Assembly (NCBI RefSeq): GCF_900129555.1
Contig: NZ_FQWC01000008.1
Span: forward strand, 186,001 to 250,000
Direction of reading: 5' to 3'
Origin: Flavobacterium defluvii
GTDB lineage: Bacteria; Bacteroidota; Bacteroidia; Flavobacteriales; Flavobacteriaceae
Length of the DNA stretch: 64,000 bases
Shown: one piece after another, positions 25,839 through 32,633 of the stretch
How the letters are laid out: each line of letters starts with the position of its first letter
How positions within the stretch are numbered: the first letter of the stretch is position 1
Position numbers and translations under genes: made by a program
The notes under the pieces: generated by a model
Told to the model about the DNA's origin: nothing
Database searches by the model: none
What the model saw: the letters and a program-made list of their open reading frames with translations, nothing else

Positions 25839-25839
25839 T

Positions 25840-26253
25840 TTATTTAAATTTTCTGTCTTCTTCTTTTATTTGAAGATCATTTATACTAGCAAATCTTTTC
25901 TGCATTAAACCGTTTTCGTCAAATTCCCAGTTTTCATTTCCGTAAGCTCTAAACCAGTTGCCATTAATATCTTGATATTCATACTCAAATCTCACAGCAA
26001 TTCTGTTTTCAGTATGAGCCCAATATTCTTTTTTAAGTTTATAGTTTTTCTCTTTCTTCCATTTTTCAGTTAAAAACTGAACAATTTCCTCACGTCCGTT
26101 TACAAATTTATCTCTGTTTCGCCATTCGCTGTCAATTGTATAAGCTTTTGAAACTCTTTCCGGATTCTGACTATTCCAGGCATCTTCTGCCAGCTGAATT
26201 TTTTCTTTTGCCGTTTCTAATGTGAAAGGCGGCAATGGTAATTTCTGTTCCAT
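25840..26253 (-). CDS. DUF1348 (NTF2-like) protein
   Basis: A 137-residue soluble protein of the DUF1348 group in the NTF2-like superfamily. It contains LAEDAWNSQNPERVSKAY, DSEWRNRDKFVNGREEIVQFL and VRFEYEYQDINGNWFRAYGNE, all typical. Members are often enzymes or binding proteins with a cone-shaped pocket; the ligand is unknown. The start overlaps the stop of the upstream TetR gene (TAATG), so repressor and this protein are co-translated, and the gene is probably controlled by that repressor. Confidence 0.8.
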   Translation of the reverse strand: MEQKLPLPPFTLETAKEKIQLAEDAWNSQNPERVSKAYTIDSEWRNRDKFVNGREEIVQFLTEKWKKEKNYKLKKEYWAHTENRIAVRFEYEYQDINGNWFRAYGNENWEFDENGLMQKRFASINDLQIKEEDRKFK

Positions 26254-26780
26254 TACTTTAAAATTAGGGTTTGAATTATTTTTTTTGATTGTTCTATTAA
26301 CTCGTTTGATTTAAACATTTGACTTTCAACAATGCAGCTTTCAAATAATAAATACAAATGATCTGAAAGCAATTCATCTTTTAAAATTTCTTTGAAATAA
26401 TTACGCAAATCATTTTTATGACTTTGAATAACGTTAAGGATTTTGATATTATCAGACGGAATTTCCGAAAGTATATTTAAAAAGCTGCAGCCTCTAAAAT
26501 TTTCTTTTTGATTCATATAAATTAAAAAGTCAAATGATGCTAAAACTTTAGAATTTGAACTTTCTGTTTTTGATGTGAATTTTAATAATTCGCTGAACCA
26601 AAAATCATGACGCTGATTTAAAAAAGCGACACACAAATCTTCTTTGGATTTAAAGTGCTGATAAAAGCTTGCTTTTGCCACTTTCGATTCTTCAATAATT
26701 TGATTAATTCCTGTAGAATTATAACCTTGTTTATGGAATAAACTAAAAGTCTTTTCTAAAATTCTTTCTTTTGGCTGCAT
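26253..26780 (-). CDS. TetR/AcrR family repressor
   Basis: A 175-residue regulator. The N-terminal helix-turn-helix (RILEKTFSLFHKQGYNSTGI … VAKASFYQHFKSKEDLCVAFL) is a standard TetR DNA-binding domain, and the C-terminal helical domain should bind a small ligand. ATG 26780 is chosen; an in-frame TTG two codons earlier is less likely. A perfect palindrome, ACAGAC-AA-GTCTGT, overlaps the -33 region of its own promoter, which indicates autorepression. It forms an operon with the DUF1348 gene. Confidence 0.88.
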   Translation of the reverse strand: MQPKERILEKTFSLFHKQGYNSTGINQIIEESKVAKASFYQHFKSKEDLCVAFLNQRHDFWFSELLKFTSKTESSNSKVLASFDFLIYMNQKENFRGCSFLNILSEIPSDNIKILNVIQSHKNDLRNYFKEILKDELLSDHLYLLFESCIVESQMFKSNELIEQSKKIIQTLILK

Positions 26781-26799
26781 CTTCAATTAATTTACTCTG

Positions 26800-26832
26800 C
26801 AAATATAAATATTTTTTATCAAATACAGACAA
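26800..26832 (-). promoter_or_regulatory. Promoter of the TetR operon
   Basis: The minus strand shows TATATTTG (26800-26807) and a TTG (26830-26832) separated by 22 bases. The TTG falls in the centre of the TetR palindrome. Confidence 0.6.
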
Positions 26833-26838
26833 GTCTGT
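26825..26838. promoter_or_regulatory. Probable TetR operator
   Basis: ACAGACAAGTCTGT: two perfect 6-bp inverted arms around 2 bases, 45 bases before the TetR start and over its -33 element. The size and symmetry fit TetR-family operators. Confidence 0.65.
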
Positions 26839-26858
26839 CTATATTTATTTAAAAAAAA

Positions 26859-26885
26859 ATTCCAAAACTCATAAAGCTTTGGAAT
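26859..26885 (-). terminator. Terminator of the DUF2911 gene
   Basis: The arms ATTCCAAA (26859-26866) and 26878-26885 are followed on the minus strand by a run of T. It lies 28 bases past the DUF2911 stop. Confidence 0.7.
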
Positions 26886-26912
26886 ATATTTTTTTATACT
26901 AAAATTGAAATG

Positions 26913-27755
26913 TTATCTGCTCCACTCAGCGATACTATCTTTATTCATTTTTACATAATCCTGATTGTTTGCGGCCTCGGCAGCGGCAAGAGATGCTTTT
27001 GCTGTTTCAATCGCTCCCTTTTTATCTCCTTGTTTTGCCTGAATTAATGATTTTAATCTTGAAACATAATAAGGTTTATCTGAGCTCATATCTAAAGCTT
27101 TATCAACATAGATTTTAGCAGTATCTAAATTTCCATTTGCCGAAAATAAATATTGAGAAGCTGCATAATAATCATTCCACGTTGGTCCTGCCAAAGTTTT
27201 TTCAATACTTGCAATTGCAGTTTTAGCCGTTGGAACTTCAAATTTTAAAGCAACATGAGAGTTTTCCCAAGCCATTTCTAAATAACCAAAATTTTGATCT
27301 AAACTATTAATTCCAATTGTAAAAGTTTCTACAGGAGTTGGCAATGCATTTTCTTTAACTGTAGTTCTCAGAACAACATATGCATCGTTCCAGTTTTCAG
27401 GTAATCCCCAGTTATCAGTAGACAGATAAAAAATAACTTCCCAGCTTTCTATTTTTGGAATGGTATAGATTGCATACTTCCCTTTTTTAAGCGTTTTGCC
27501 ATCAATAATTACATCGTCACTAAAATTAATAACTGTGTTTTCATTGGCTCCAGTTCTCCAAAGTTTACCAAACGGAACTAAATTTCCAAAAACCGCTCTG
27601 CCCTTAGCACTTGGTCTTGAATAAGTAACTTCGACATCAGTTAAACCAACTGTTTGTTTAATATATCCTTTTGGGCTTGCTTGTGGCGTTTTAACTTGTG
27701 CTTCTGAAGCAAAAGGTGCCAAAATTATGGCTAATGCAATAAGTAGTTTTTTCAT
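26913..27755 (-). CDS. Secreted DUF2911 protein
   Basis: A 280-residue protein with a signal peptide (1-19, ending PFASEAQ). The DUF2911 domain at about 25-170 has the typical VEVTYSRPSAKGRAVFG, FGKLWRTGANENTVINFS and LKKGKYAIYTIP. The C-terminal 90 residues are helical, TPR-like (AKIYVDKALDMSSDKPYYVSRLKSL … GDKKGAIETAKASL). The family is common in Bacteroidota and its function is unknown. Transcribed alone, with a TTG-N17-TAAATTTG promoter and its own terminator. Confidence 0.85.
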   Translation of the reverse strand: MKKLLIALAIILAPFASEAQVKTPQASPKGYIKQTVGLTDVEVTYSRPSAKGRAVFGNLVPFGKLWRTGANENTVINFSDDVIIDGKTLKKGKYAIYTIPKIESWEVIFYLSTDNWGLPENWNDAYVVLRTTVKENALPTPVETFTIGINSLDQNFGYLEMAWENSHVALKFEVPTAKTAIASIEKTLAGPTWNDYYAASQYLFSANGNLDTAKIYVDKALDMSSDKPYYVSRLKSLIQAKQGDKKGAIETAKASLAAAEAANNQDYVKMNKDSIAEWSR

Positions 27756-27780
27756 TATTAAGTGTTTGTTTGTTTTTCCT

Positions 27781-27808
27781 CAAATTTACAAATTCAATTT
27801 CCTAACAA
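27781..27808 (-). promoter_or_regulatory. Promoter of the DUF2911 gene
   Basis: The minus strand shows TTG (27806-27808), a 17-base spacer and TAAATTTG (27781-27788), 25 bases before the start codon. Confidence 0.6.
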
Positions 27809-27827
27809 ATGTTAAATTTTATATAAT

Positions 27828-28490
27828 TCAAGACTTGAGCTGTGATATTTTTTGTGCATTTAACTCATTAAAATGATTGATAACAATATCGGCTTGTTCG
27901 AGATTTTGCATGTTCGAATGTTCGCTTACATAGCCTACACAAAAAATTCCGGCAGCTTTTGCCGCTTTTACACCATTTGTACTGTCTTCAATAATAATAC
28001 ATTCCTCTTTTGGGGCGATCGATAACGAAGCAGCATGAATAAAAATTGCAGGATTTGGTTTTGACTGTGGAAAATCTTCTCCGCTTACGATATGTGAAAA
28101 ATACTGGTGAAGATTAAATCTTGTAAAAACACGTTCGATAGTAACTTTTGATGCCGATGAAGCCAAAATTAACTGAATTCCATTTGCATATAAATCTTTA
28201 ATTAAATCCTCGACACCATCTAATAAATACAAATCTTCTTTGGTATCAAAAGCATCATTAAAAAGATTTCTTTTTCTTTGGATCAAATCTTCAACCTCAT
28301 GCTCAATTGCAGGAAAAAATCCTTTTAAACTCTGAAATGTATTTCGGGTAGAAAATCCCGTAAATGAGGTGTACATTTCCTCAGGAACTTCAATGTTTAA
28401 TTCTGAAAATTGTTTGTAATATGCATAACGATGAACGGGTTCTGTATCGACAATAACGCCGTCCATATCAAAAATTACTGTTTTAATCAT
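27828..28490 (-). CDS. HAD hydrolase, beta-phosphoglucomutase-like
   Basis: A 220-residue HAD-superfamily protein with a C1-type helical cap. Motif I is IFDMDGVIVDTEPVH, motif II LILASSASKVTIERV and motif IV IIIEDSTNGVKAAKAAG. This is the pattern of beta-phosphoglucomutases and related sugar phosphatases. Whether it is a mutase or a phosphatase cannot be told from the sequence; a sugar phosphate is the likely substrate. The start codon is followed upstream by repeat DNA, so its promoter is unclear. Confidence 0.85.
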   Translation of the reverse strand: MIKTVIFDMDGVIVDTEPVHRYAYYKQFSELNIEVPEEMYTSFTGFSTRNTFQSLKGFFPAIEHEVEDLIQRKRNLFNDAFDTKEDLYLLDGVEDLIKDLYANGIQLILASSASKVTIERVFTRFNLHQYFSHIVSGEDFPQSKPNPAIFIHAASLSIAPKEECIIIEDSTNGVKAAKAAGIFCVGYVSEHSNMQNLEQADIVINHFNELNAQKISQLKS

Positions 28491-28500
28491 TTTTTTTTAG

Positions 28501-28640
28501 GTACTAAGGTTCTGAGATGCTAAGATTCTAAGCTTTGTTTCAGGTTTTTCTTTGTTTCATGTTTCAAGTTACTAGATTGGGAAACTTCGACAAAGTGTAC
28601 TCCGGTTAGAACGTGAAACCTGAAACTTTAAACTTGAAAC
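28501..28640. repeat. Dispersed intergenic repeats
   Basis: The left part (GGTACTAAGGTTCTGAGATG…) is the inverted form of the CTTAGCACCTTA family seen at 12741-12808. The rest has GTTTCAGGTTT and GTTTCAAGTT facing GTGAAACCTGAAAC and AAACTTGAAAC, an imperfect inverted repeat. Related phrases return at 29390-29422. Non-coding. Confidence 0.55.
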
Positions 28641-28648
28641 AAAATCTT

Positions 28649-29365
28649 CTACTCTTTTTTAAGTAAATAACGAATCACGGTTTCTGCCGCGTGAAGCCCG
28701 AATAATCCCGGCATGTAGCTGTTTGTTCCGTAAAAAGATTTTTTGAAGTTTTTTCCATCCGTTAGTTTTAAGCTTTTTTCATTTTGAATTTCAGATGAAA
28801 AAACAACTTTTAATTTATTGATATTTACAGCTTTCAAACGTTTACGAATAGTTTTTGAAAAATAACAGTTGATGGTTTTAGAAATATCTGCCACTTTTAC
28901 TTTAGAAGCCAGCATCTTTCCTCCTGCTCCCATGCTGCTAATGATTTTTACTCTTTTGCGTTTTGCGGCAATAATTAAATTTAGTTTTGGAGTAATACTG
29001 TCGATACAATCCATAACGTAATCAAAATCTGAGGTAACGATTTCAAAAGCGCGTTCCGGAGATAAAAATTCCTGAACACGAGTTAATTTCAATTCTGGAT
29101 TGATATCCATTAAACGATCGCCGACAATTTTAATTTTTGGTTCTCCAACTGTAGAATGTAAAGCCGGTAATTGTCTGTTAATGTTTGTAATATCGACAAC
29201 ATCACCATCAACAATAGTCATATTTCCTACTCCTGCCCTTGCTAAAAATTCAGCTGCAAAAGATCCAACGCCGCCTAAGCCAACTACTAAAACATTTGCA
29301 TTTCGCAAGTTTTCCAATCCTTCTTTTGTAAATAAAAGCTCGGCTCTTTCTGTCCACTCTGCCAT
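28649..29365 (-). CDS. tcdA: tRNA threonylcarbamoyladenosine dehydratase
   Basis: A 238-residue E1-like enzyme that cyclises t6A to ct6A at position 37 of tRNAs, using ATP. The nucleotide-binding fold has VVGLGGVGSFAAEFLARAGVG and DGDVVDITNINRQLPAL. It is followed by DYVMDCIDSITPKLNLI and SSMGAGGKMLASKVKVADIS. The basic RKRLKA segment matches the tRNA-facing part of the family. It is a normal-length member without the extra ubiquitin-activating domains. Intergenic repeats lie on both sides, so it is probably transcribed alone. Confidence 0.9.
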   Translation of the reverse strand: MAEWTERAELLFTKEGLENLRNANVLVVGLGGVGSFAAEFLARAGVGNMTIVDGDVVDITNINRQLPALHSTVGEPKIKIVGDRLMDINPELKLTRVQEFLSPERAFEIVTSDFDYVMDCIDSITPKLNLIIAAKRKRVKIISSMGAGGKMLASKVKVADISKTINCYFSKTIRKRLKAVNINKLKVVFSSEIQNEKSLKLTDGKNFKKSFYGTNSYMPGLFGLHAAETVIRYLLKKE

Positions 29366-29426
29366 ATTATATTTTTTGTTTTTTTATTTGTTTCAGGTTT
29401 CAGGTTTCAAGTTTTAGGTTTCACCG

Positions 29427-29498
29427 TTTGTCAGGCTGAACGAAGTCGAAGCCTAGTGTCCAATTGATACGCCCTTCGATTTCGCTCAGGGTGACAAA
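29427..29498. repeat. Dispersed inverted repeat (CTGAACGAAGTCGAAG family)
   Basis: Arms 29427-29451 and 29474-29498 are imperfect reverse complements, with TTTGTCAGGCTGAACGAAGT on the left and CGCTCAGGGTGACAAA at the right end. It can fold into one long hairpin. A related but broken copy (CGCCGAAGGCAAAATGACAG) is at 4612-4631. Confidence 0.65.
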
Positions 29499-29514
29499 CT
29501 CATTTCACTTTTCA

Positions 29515-30168
29515 CTAATTATTTTCACCAAAAACTTGTTTAAAATTACTTGAGATAATATCCTGTAAATCTTTCAAATTGAGATTTTTATATTCTGATG
29601 CTAAACTGTAAACCTGCTCGATGTTTTCTTCAATTGTATCGGTTTCCAAAAAGAAACGATCATTTGGAATATCCTGAAAAACAGTTTTCAAATCCGGATT
29701 TCTTAAAAGATATTTTCCAAATGAAATATAAAATCCGTCTTTAATTAACTGTTCAGCAAGTTGCTTGTTTTTTGAAAAACCGTGAATAATCATCGGAACA
29801 GAAATTTTCAGTTTCTTTTTAATTGCTGTAACTTCCTGAAAAGCCGCAACACAATGAATTACAACTGGTTTTTTATATTTTTCAGCTAAAGCCAATTGTT
29901 TTTCAAAAACTGTAATCTGAAGTTCTAGCGGAATTTCGATTCGTTTATCTAAACCACATTCGCCAATCGCCAGACAATTTTTAGTCTGGAGTTTTTCTTC
30001 AATAATTTTCAATTCTAAATCAATTCCACTTTCCTTAATATGCCAGGGATGAATTCCGATGGAATAAAACGGAATTGTCGCATCAAATTCCAGCGGATAT
30101 TGATTGACCAATTCTAATACATTAGAACGATTTGTAAATTGATGTGTATGAAAATTAAAGAATTCCAT
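29515..30168 (-). CDS. TatD-family metal-dependent hydrolase
   Basis: A 217-residue TIM-barrel protein of the TatD DNase family. The first metal motif is FNFHTHQF (HxH at the N-terminus). Then come IGECGLDKRI with the bridging Glu, KKPVVIHCVAAF with the conserved His, IIHGFSKNK, and FLETDT with the final Asp. Homologues are 3'-5' DNases or RNases, shorter than TatD by about 40 residues in this form. The stop overlaps the start of the neighbouring gene by one base, so the two are co-transcribed. Confidence 0.85.
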   Translation of the reverse strand: MEFFNFHTHQFTNRSNVLELVNQYPLEFDATIPFYSIGIHPWHIKESGIDLELKIIEEKLQTKNCLAIGECGLDKRIEIPLELQITVFEKQLALAEKYKKPVVIHCVAAFQEVTAIKKKLKISVPMIIHGFSKNKQLAEQLIKDGFYISFGKYLLRNPDLKTVFQDIPNDRFFLETDTIEENIEQVYSLASEYKNLNLKDLQDIISSNFKQVFGENN

Positions 30169-30767
30169 TAATGAAATGTTTTCACTCCGGCTTTAATTTC
30201 TACTTTTAGATCATTTTCCAATGGAACAAGCGGACATGAATACTTATGATTATAAGCACAATACGGATTATAGGCCTGATTAAAATCAACAGCAATTGTA
30301 TTTCCTTTTGGGATTTTTAAGTCGATGTATCTTCCGCCGATATAGCTTTCTTTTCCACAGGTTAAATCAGAAAACGGAAGGAATAAATGGTCTTTATATT
30401 CTTTTTGTTTAGAAAGTTCAATGTTTCTGTAAACATTCAACTGCATATCGACACCATTTAAAGTAAAAAACAGAGTTCCGTATTTAATATATTTTGGAGT
30501 CCTTGTTCCCGTAGTTTTCATTTCGAAAACTTTTTCATTCTTTGCTTTTTCAAATCTTGCATTCACAAAATATTTTGCATCGATTGGATAAAAATCTAAA
30601 CTTTTAAAATTCTTTAAATCTTCCTCCATCAACGGACTTGTCTTAGCATCAGCATATTCTGAATTAATTTGCTTTTGAAATTTTTCAGCTTCGCTCAGAC
30701 TAAATTTACTTTGGCAAAAACCAAAATGAAATGCTAATAACAAAATTAGGATTATACGGTTTCTCAT
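30168..30767 (-). CDS. DUF1684 secreted protein
   Basis: A 199-residue protein. ATG 30767 is chosen because it opens a clear signal peptide (MRNRIILILLLAFHFGFCQ); the longer frame to 30872 has no such signal and crosses the promoter. The DUF1684 part has YGTLFFTLNGVDMQLNVYRN, LFLPFSDLTCGKESYIGGRY and FNQAYNPYCAYNHKYSCPL, the typical Cys- and Tyr-rich end. The function of the family is unknown. It overlaps tatD by one base. Divergent from an MFS gene with adjacent promoters. Confidence 0.85.
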   Translation of the reverse strand: MRNRIILILLLAFHFGFCQSKFSLSEAEKFQKQINSEYADAKTSPLMEEDLKNFKSLDFYPIDAKYFVNARFEKAKNEKVFEMKTTGTRTPKYIKYGTLFFTLNGVDMQLNVYRNIELSKQKEYKDHLFLPFSDLTCGKESYIGGRYIDLKIPKGNTIAVDFNQAYNPYCAYNHKYSCPLVPLENDLKVEIKAGVKTFH

Positions 30768-30782
30768 CTTTGAAATTTTATG

Positions 30783-30813
30783 CAAAAATAGTTTAAAATT
30801 AACAAAGCACCAA
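30783..30813 (-). promoter_or_regulatory. Promoter of the DUF1684-TatD operon
   Basis: The minus strand shows TTG (30811-30813), a 20-base spacer and TATTTTTG (30783-30790), 16 bases before ATG 30767. Confidence 0.6.
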
Positions 30814-30836
30814 CCGTTAAATGTGGCAAAGTTTTC

Positions 30837-30844
30837 TAGCTTTG
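30837..30844 (+). promoter_or_regulatory. -7 element of the MFS transporter gene
   Basis: TAGCTTTG matches TAnnTTTG, 21 bases before ATG 30865. GTT stands in for the TTG at -33. Confidence 0.45.
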
Positions 30845-30864
30845 TGACAAAAAAATCATCAATA

Positions 30865-32082
30865 ATGCTCAAAACTGCAGCAAACCATTACGTCAATAAT
30901 TTTAGAGGATTTACAAAAGAAATTTGGATACTTACTTTAATTACTTTCATAAATCGTGCGGGTACAATGGTTCTGCCTTTTTTATCAAAATATTTAAATG
31001 AAGATTTACAGTTTTCGTTAGATCAGGTAAGCTGGATTATGGTTTCATTTGGTTTGGGTTCTATGCTGGGTTCCTGGCTTGGAGGAAAACTTTCTGATAA
31101 AATTGGCTTTTACAAAATCATGATTTTTAGTTTGTTTACCAGCGGAGTATCACTTTTCTTTGTTCAATATATTACCTCTTTTTGGGGTCTTTGCATTGCG
31201 ATGTTTATATTAATGACTATTGCTGATATGTTTCGCCCTGCGATGTTTGTCTCGCTGGGAGCATATGCAAAACCCGAAAACAGAACGCGTGCTTTAACAC
31301 TTGTTCGTCTAGCAGTAAATTTAGGTTTTGCAGCCGGGCCGGCTCTAGGAGGTTTGATTATTATGGGAATGGGATATTCTGGTTTGTTTTGGGTTGATGG
31401 TGCTTCGTGTATTCTTTCAATATCAATTTTTGCTCTATTGGTTAAAGAAAAGAAAAAAGTTGATCATGGTGACAAATCAGAAAGTGTAACAAATGTAAAA
31501 TCAGTATTTCACGATAAAATATTCTGGGTTTTCTTATTTGTGAGTTTTATAACGGCAATGATATTCTTTCAGCTTTTTACCACTTTACCTTTATATCATC
31601 ATAAACAATATGGTTTAAACGAATTTCAAACCGGACTTTTAATGACTTTAAACGGGCTTTTAATTTTTGCTTTAGAAATGCCAACCGTAGGTTTTATGGA
31701 AAGAAAAGGAATTCCTAAAATTAAAATTATAATTGTCGGATCATTTGTAATGGCACTAAGTTTCTTTTTGCTATTAATTAATGTTTGGGCCGGAATACTG
31801 GTAATCAGCATGATTTGTATTTCAATTGGTGAAATCTTAACTTTTCCATTTTCAAATGCTTTTGCTCTGAGCCGTGCACCTCGTGGTCAGGAAGGCCGTT
31901 ATATGGCTTTGTACACCATGAGTTTTAGTCTGGCTCATATATTTAGTACTAAACTTGGTTTTGGAATTGCTGACCATTTTGGTTATCAAAGGAACTGGCT
32001 TTTTATGGCTTCTATTGGAATCATAGCTACTCTTTGCTGTATTTGGATTCGAAATGCCTTACTTCTGGAGAAAAAGAAATAA
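30865..32082 (+). CDS. MFS drug-type exporter
   Basis: A 405-residue major facilitator protein with 12 predicted membrane helices. It shows the MFS motif GLGSMLGSWLGGKLSDKIGFYKIMI between helices 2 and 3, and ALTLVRLAVNLGFAAGPALGG in helix 5, the antiporter-type motif of drug efflux proteins. A basic loop lies near the middle (KEKKKVDHGDKSESVTNVK). ATG 30865 is chosen because the longer frame runs into its own promoter. The substrate is unknown. It is divergent from the DUF1684 gene. Confidence 0.8.
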   Translation: MLKTAANHYVNNFRGFTKEIWILTLITFINRAGTMVLPFLSKYLNEDLQFSLDQVSWIMVSFGLGSMLGSWLGGKLSDKIGFYKIMIFSLFTSGVSLFFVQYITSFWGLCIAMFILMTIADMFRPAMFVSLGAYAKPENRTRALTLVRLAVNLGFAAGPALGGLIIMGMGYSGLFWVDGASCILSISIFALLVKEKKKVDHGDKSESVTNVKSVFHDKIFWVFLFVSFITAMIFFQLFTTLPLYHHKQYGLNEFQTGLLMTLNGLLIFALEMPTVGFMERKGIPKIKIIIVGSFVMALSFFLLLINVWAGILVISMICISIGEILTFPFSNAFALSRAPRGQEGRYMALYTMSFSLAHIFSTKLGFGIADHFGYQRNWLFMASIGIIATLCCIWIRNALLLEKKK

Positions 32083-32187
32083 ATTTAACTTTTTCACATA
32101 ATTTACTATAATTCAAATCATTAACTTTGATTTTGAATAACTTTTCTATGCTTTTTATTAAGCCAAAAACGAAAAATTTAGTTAAAT

Positions 32188-32232
32188 AACTATATTTATA
32201 GTTGTGTAACTAAAAAAATAGTTGTAGGTTTG
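32188..32232 (+). promoter_or_regulatory. Promoter and two BlaI-type operators
   Basis: TTG (32202-32204), 20 bases, then TAGGTTTG (32225-32232). Two 16-base palindromes of the same layout overlap it: 32188-32203 (AACTATATTTATAGTT, 7-bp arms) and 32208-32223 (AACTAAAAAAATAGTT, 5-bp arms). The first covers the -33, the second the spacer. This matches BlaI/MecI-type operators and predicts autorepression. Confidence 0.75.
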
Positions 32233-32249
32233 AATTAAAATTAAAAGAC

Positions 32250-32618
32250 ATGCAAAAGTTAACCAATAAAGAAGAAGAGATAATGCACATTTTATGGAAG
32301 CTTAAAAAAGCATTCGTAAAAGAAATTCAGGCAGAAATTACTGAAGACCAGCCGCATTATAATACGCTTTCGACAATTGTTCGAAATCTGGAGGAAAAAG
32401 GTTTTGTGGCGCATAATGCCTTTGGAAATACACATCAGTATTATCCAATTGTAACCCTTGAAGCGTATAGTAAAAAATATATGAAAACGGCTATTGATAA
32501 CTATTTCAACAGCTCTTATAAAAATATGGTTTCGTTTTTTGCCAAAGAAGAAAAAATTTCTGCAGATGAATTACGCGAAATTCTGGCCATGATCGAAAAT
32601 CCAAATAAAGAGAAATAA
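32250..32618 (+). CDS. BlaI/MecI family repressor, copy 1
   Basis: A 122-residue winged-helix repressor. It begins MQKLTNKEEEIMHILWKLKK, with the DNA-reading part QPHYNTLSTIVRNLEEKGFVAHNAFGNTHQYYPIV, then a C-terminal dimer helix (YFNSSYKNMVSFFAKEEKISADELREILAMIE). In the Bla and Mec systems this repressor is cut or released when a membrane M56 protease senses its signal. It is followed 15 bases later by an M56 gene. No beta-lactamase gene is in the window. Protein residues 1-117 are identical to copy 2 at 34307. Confidence 0.9.
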   Translation: MQKLTNKEEEIMHILWKLKKAFVKEIQAEITEDQPHYNTLSTIVRNLEEKGFVAHNAFGNTHQYYPIVTLEAYSKKYMKTAIDNYFNSSYKNMVSFFAKEEKISADELREILAMIENPNKEK

Positions 32619-32633
32619 GAAAAAATAATAGTT

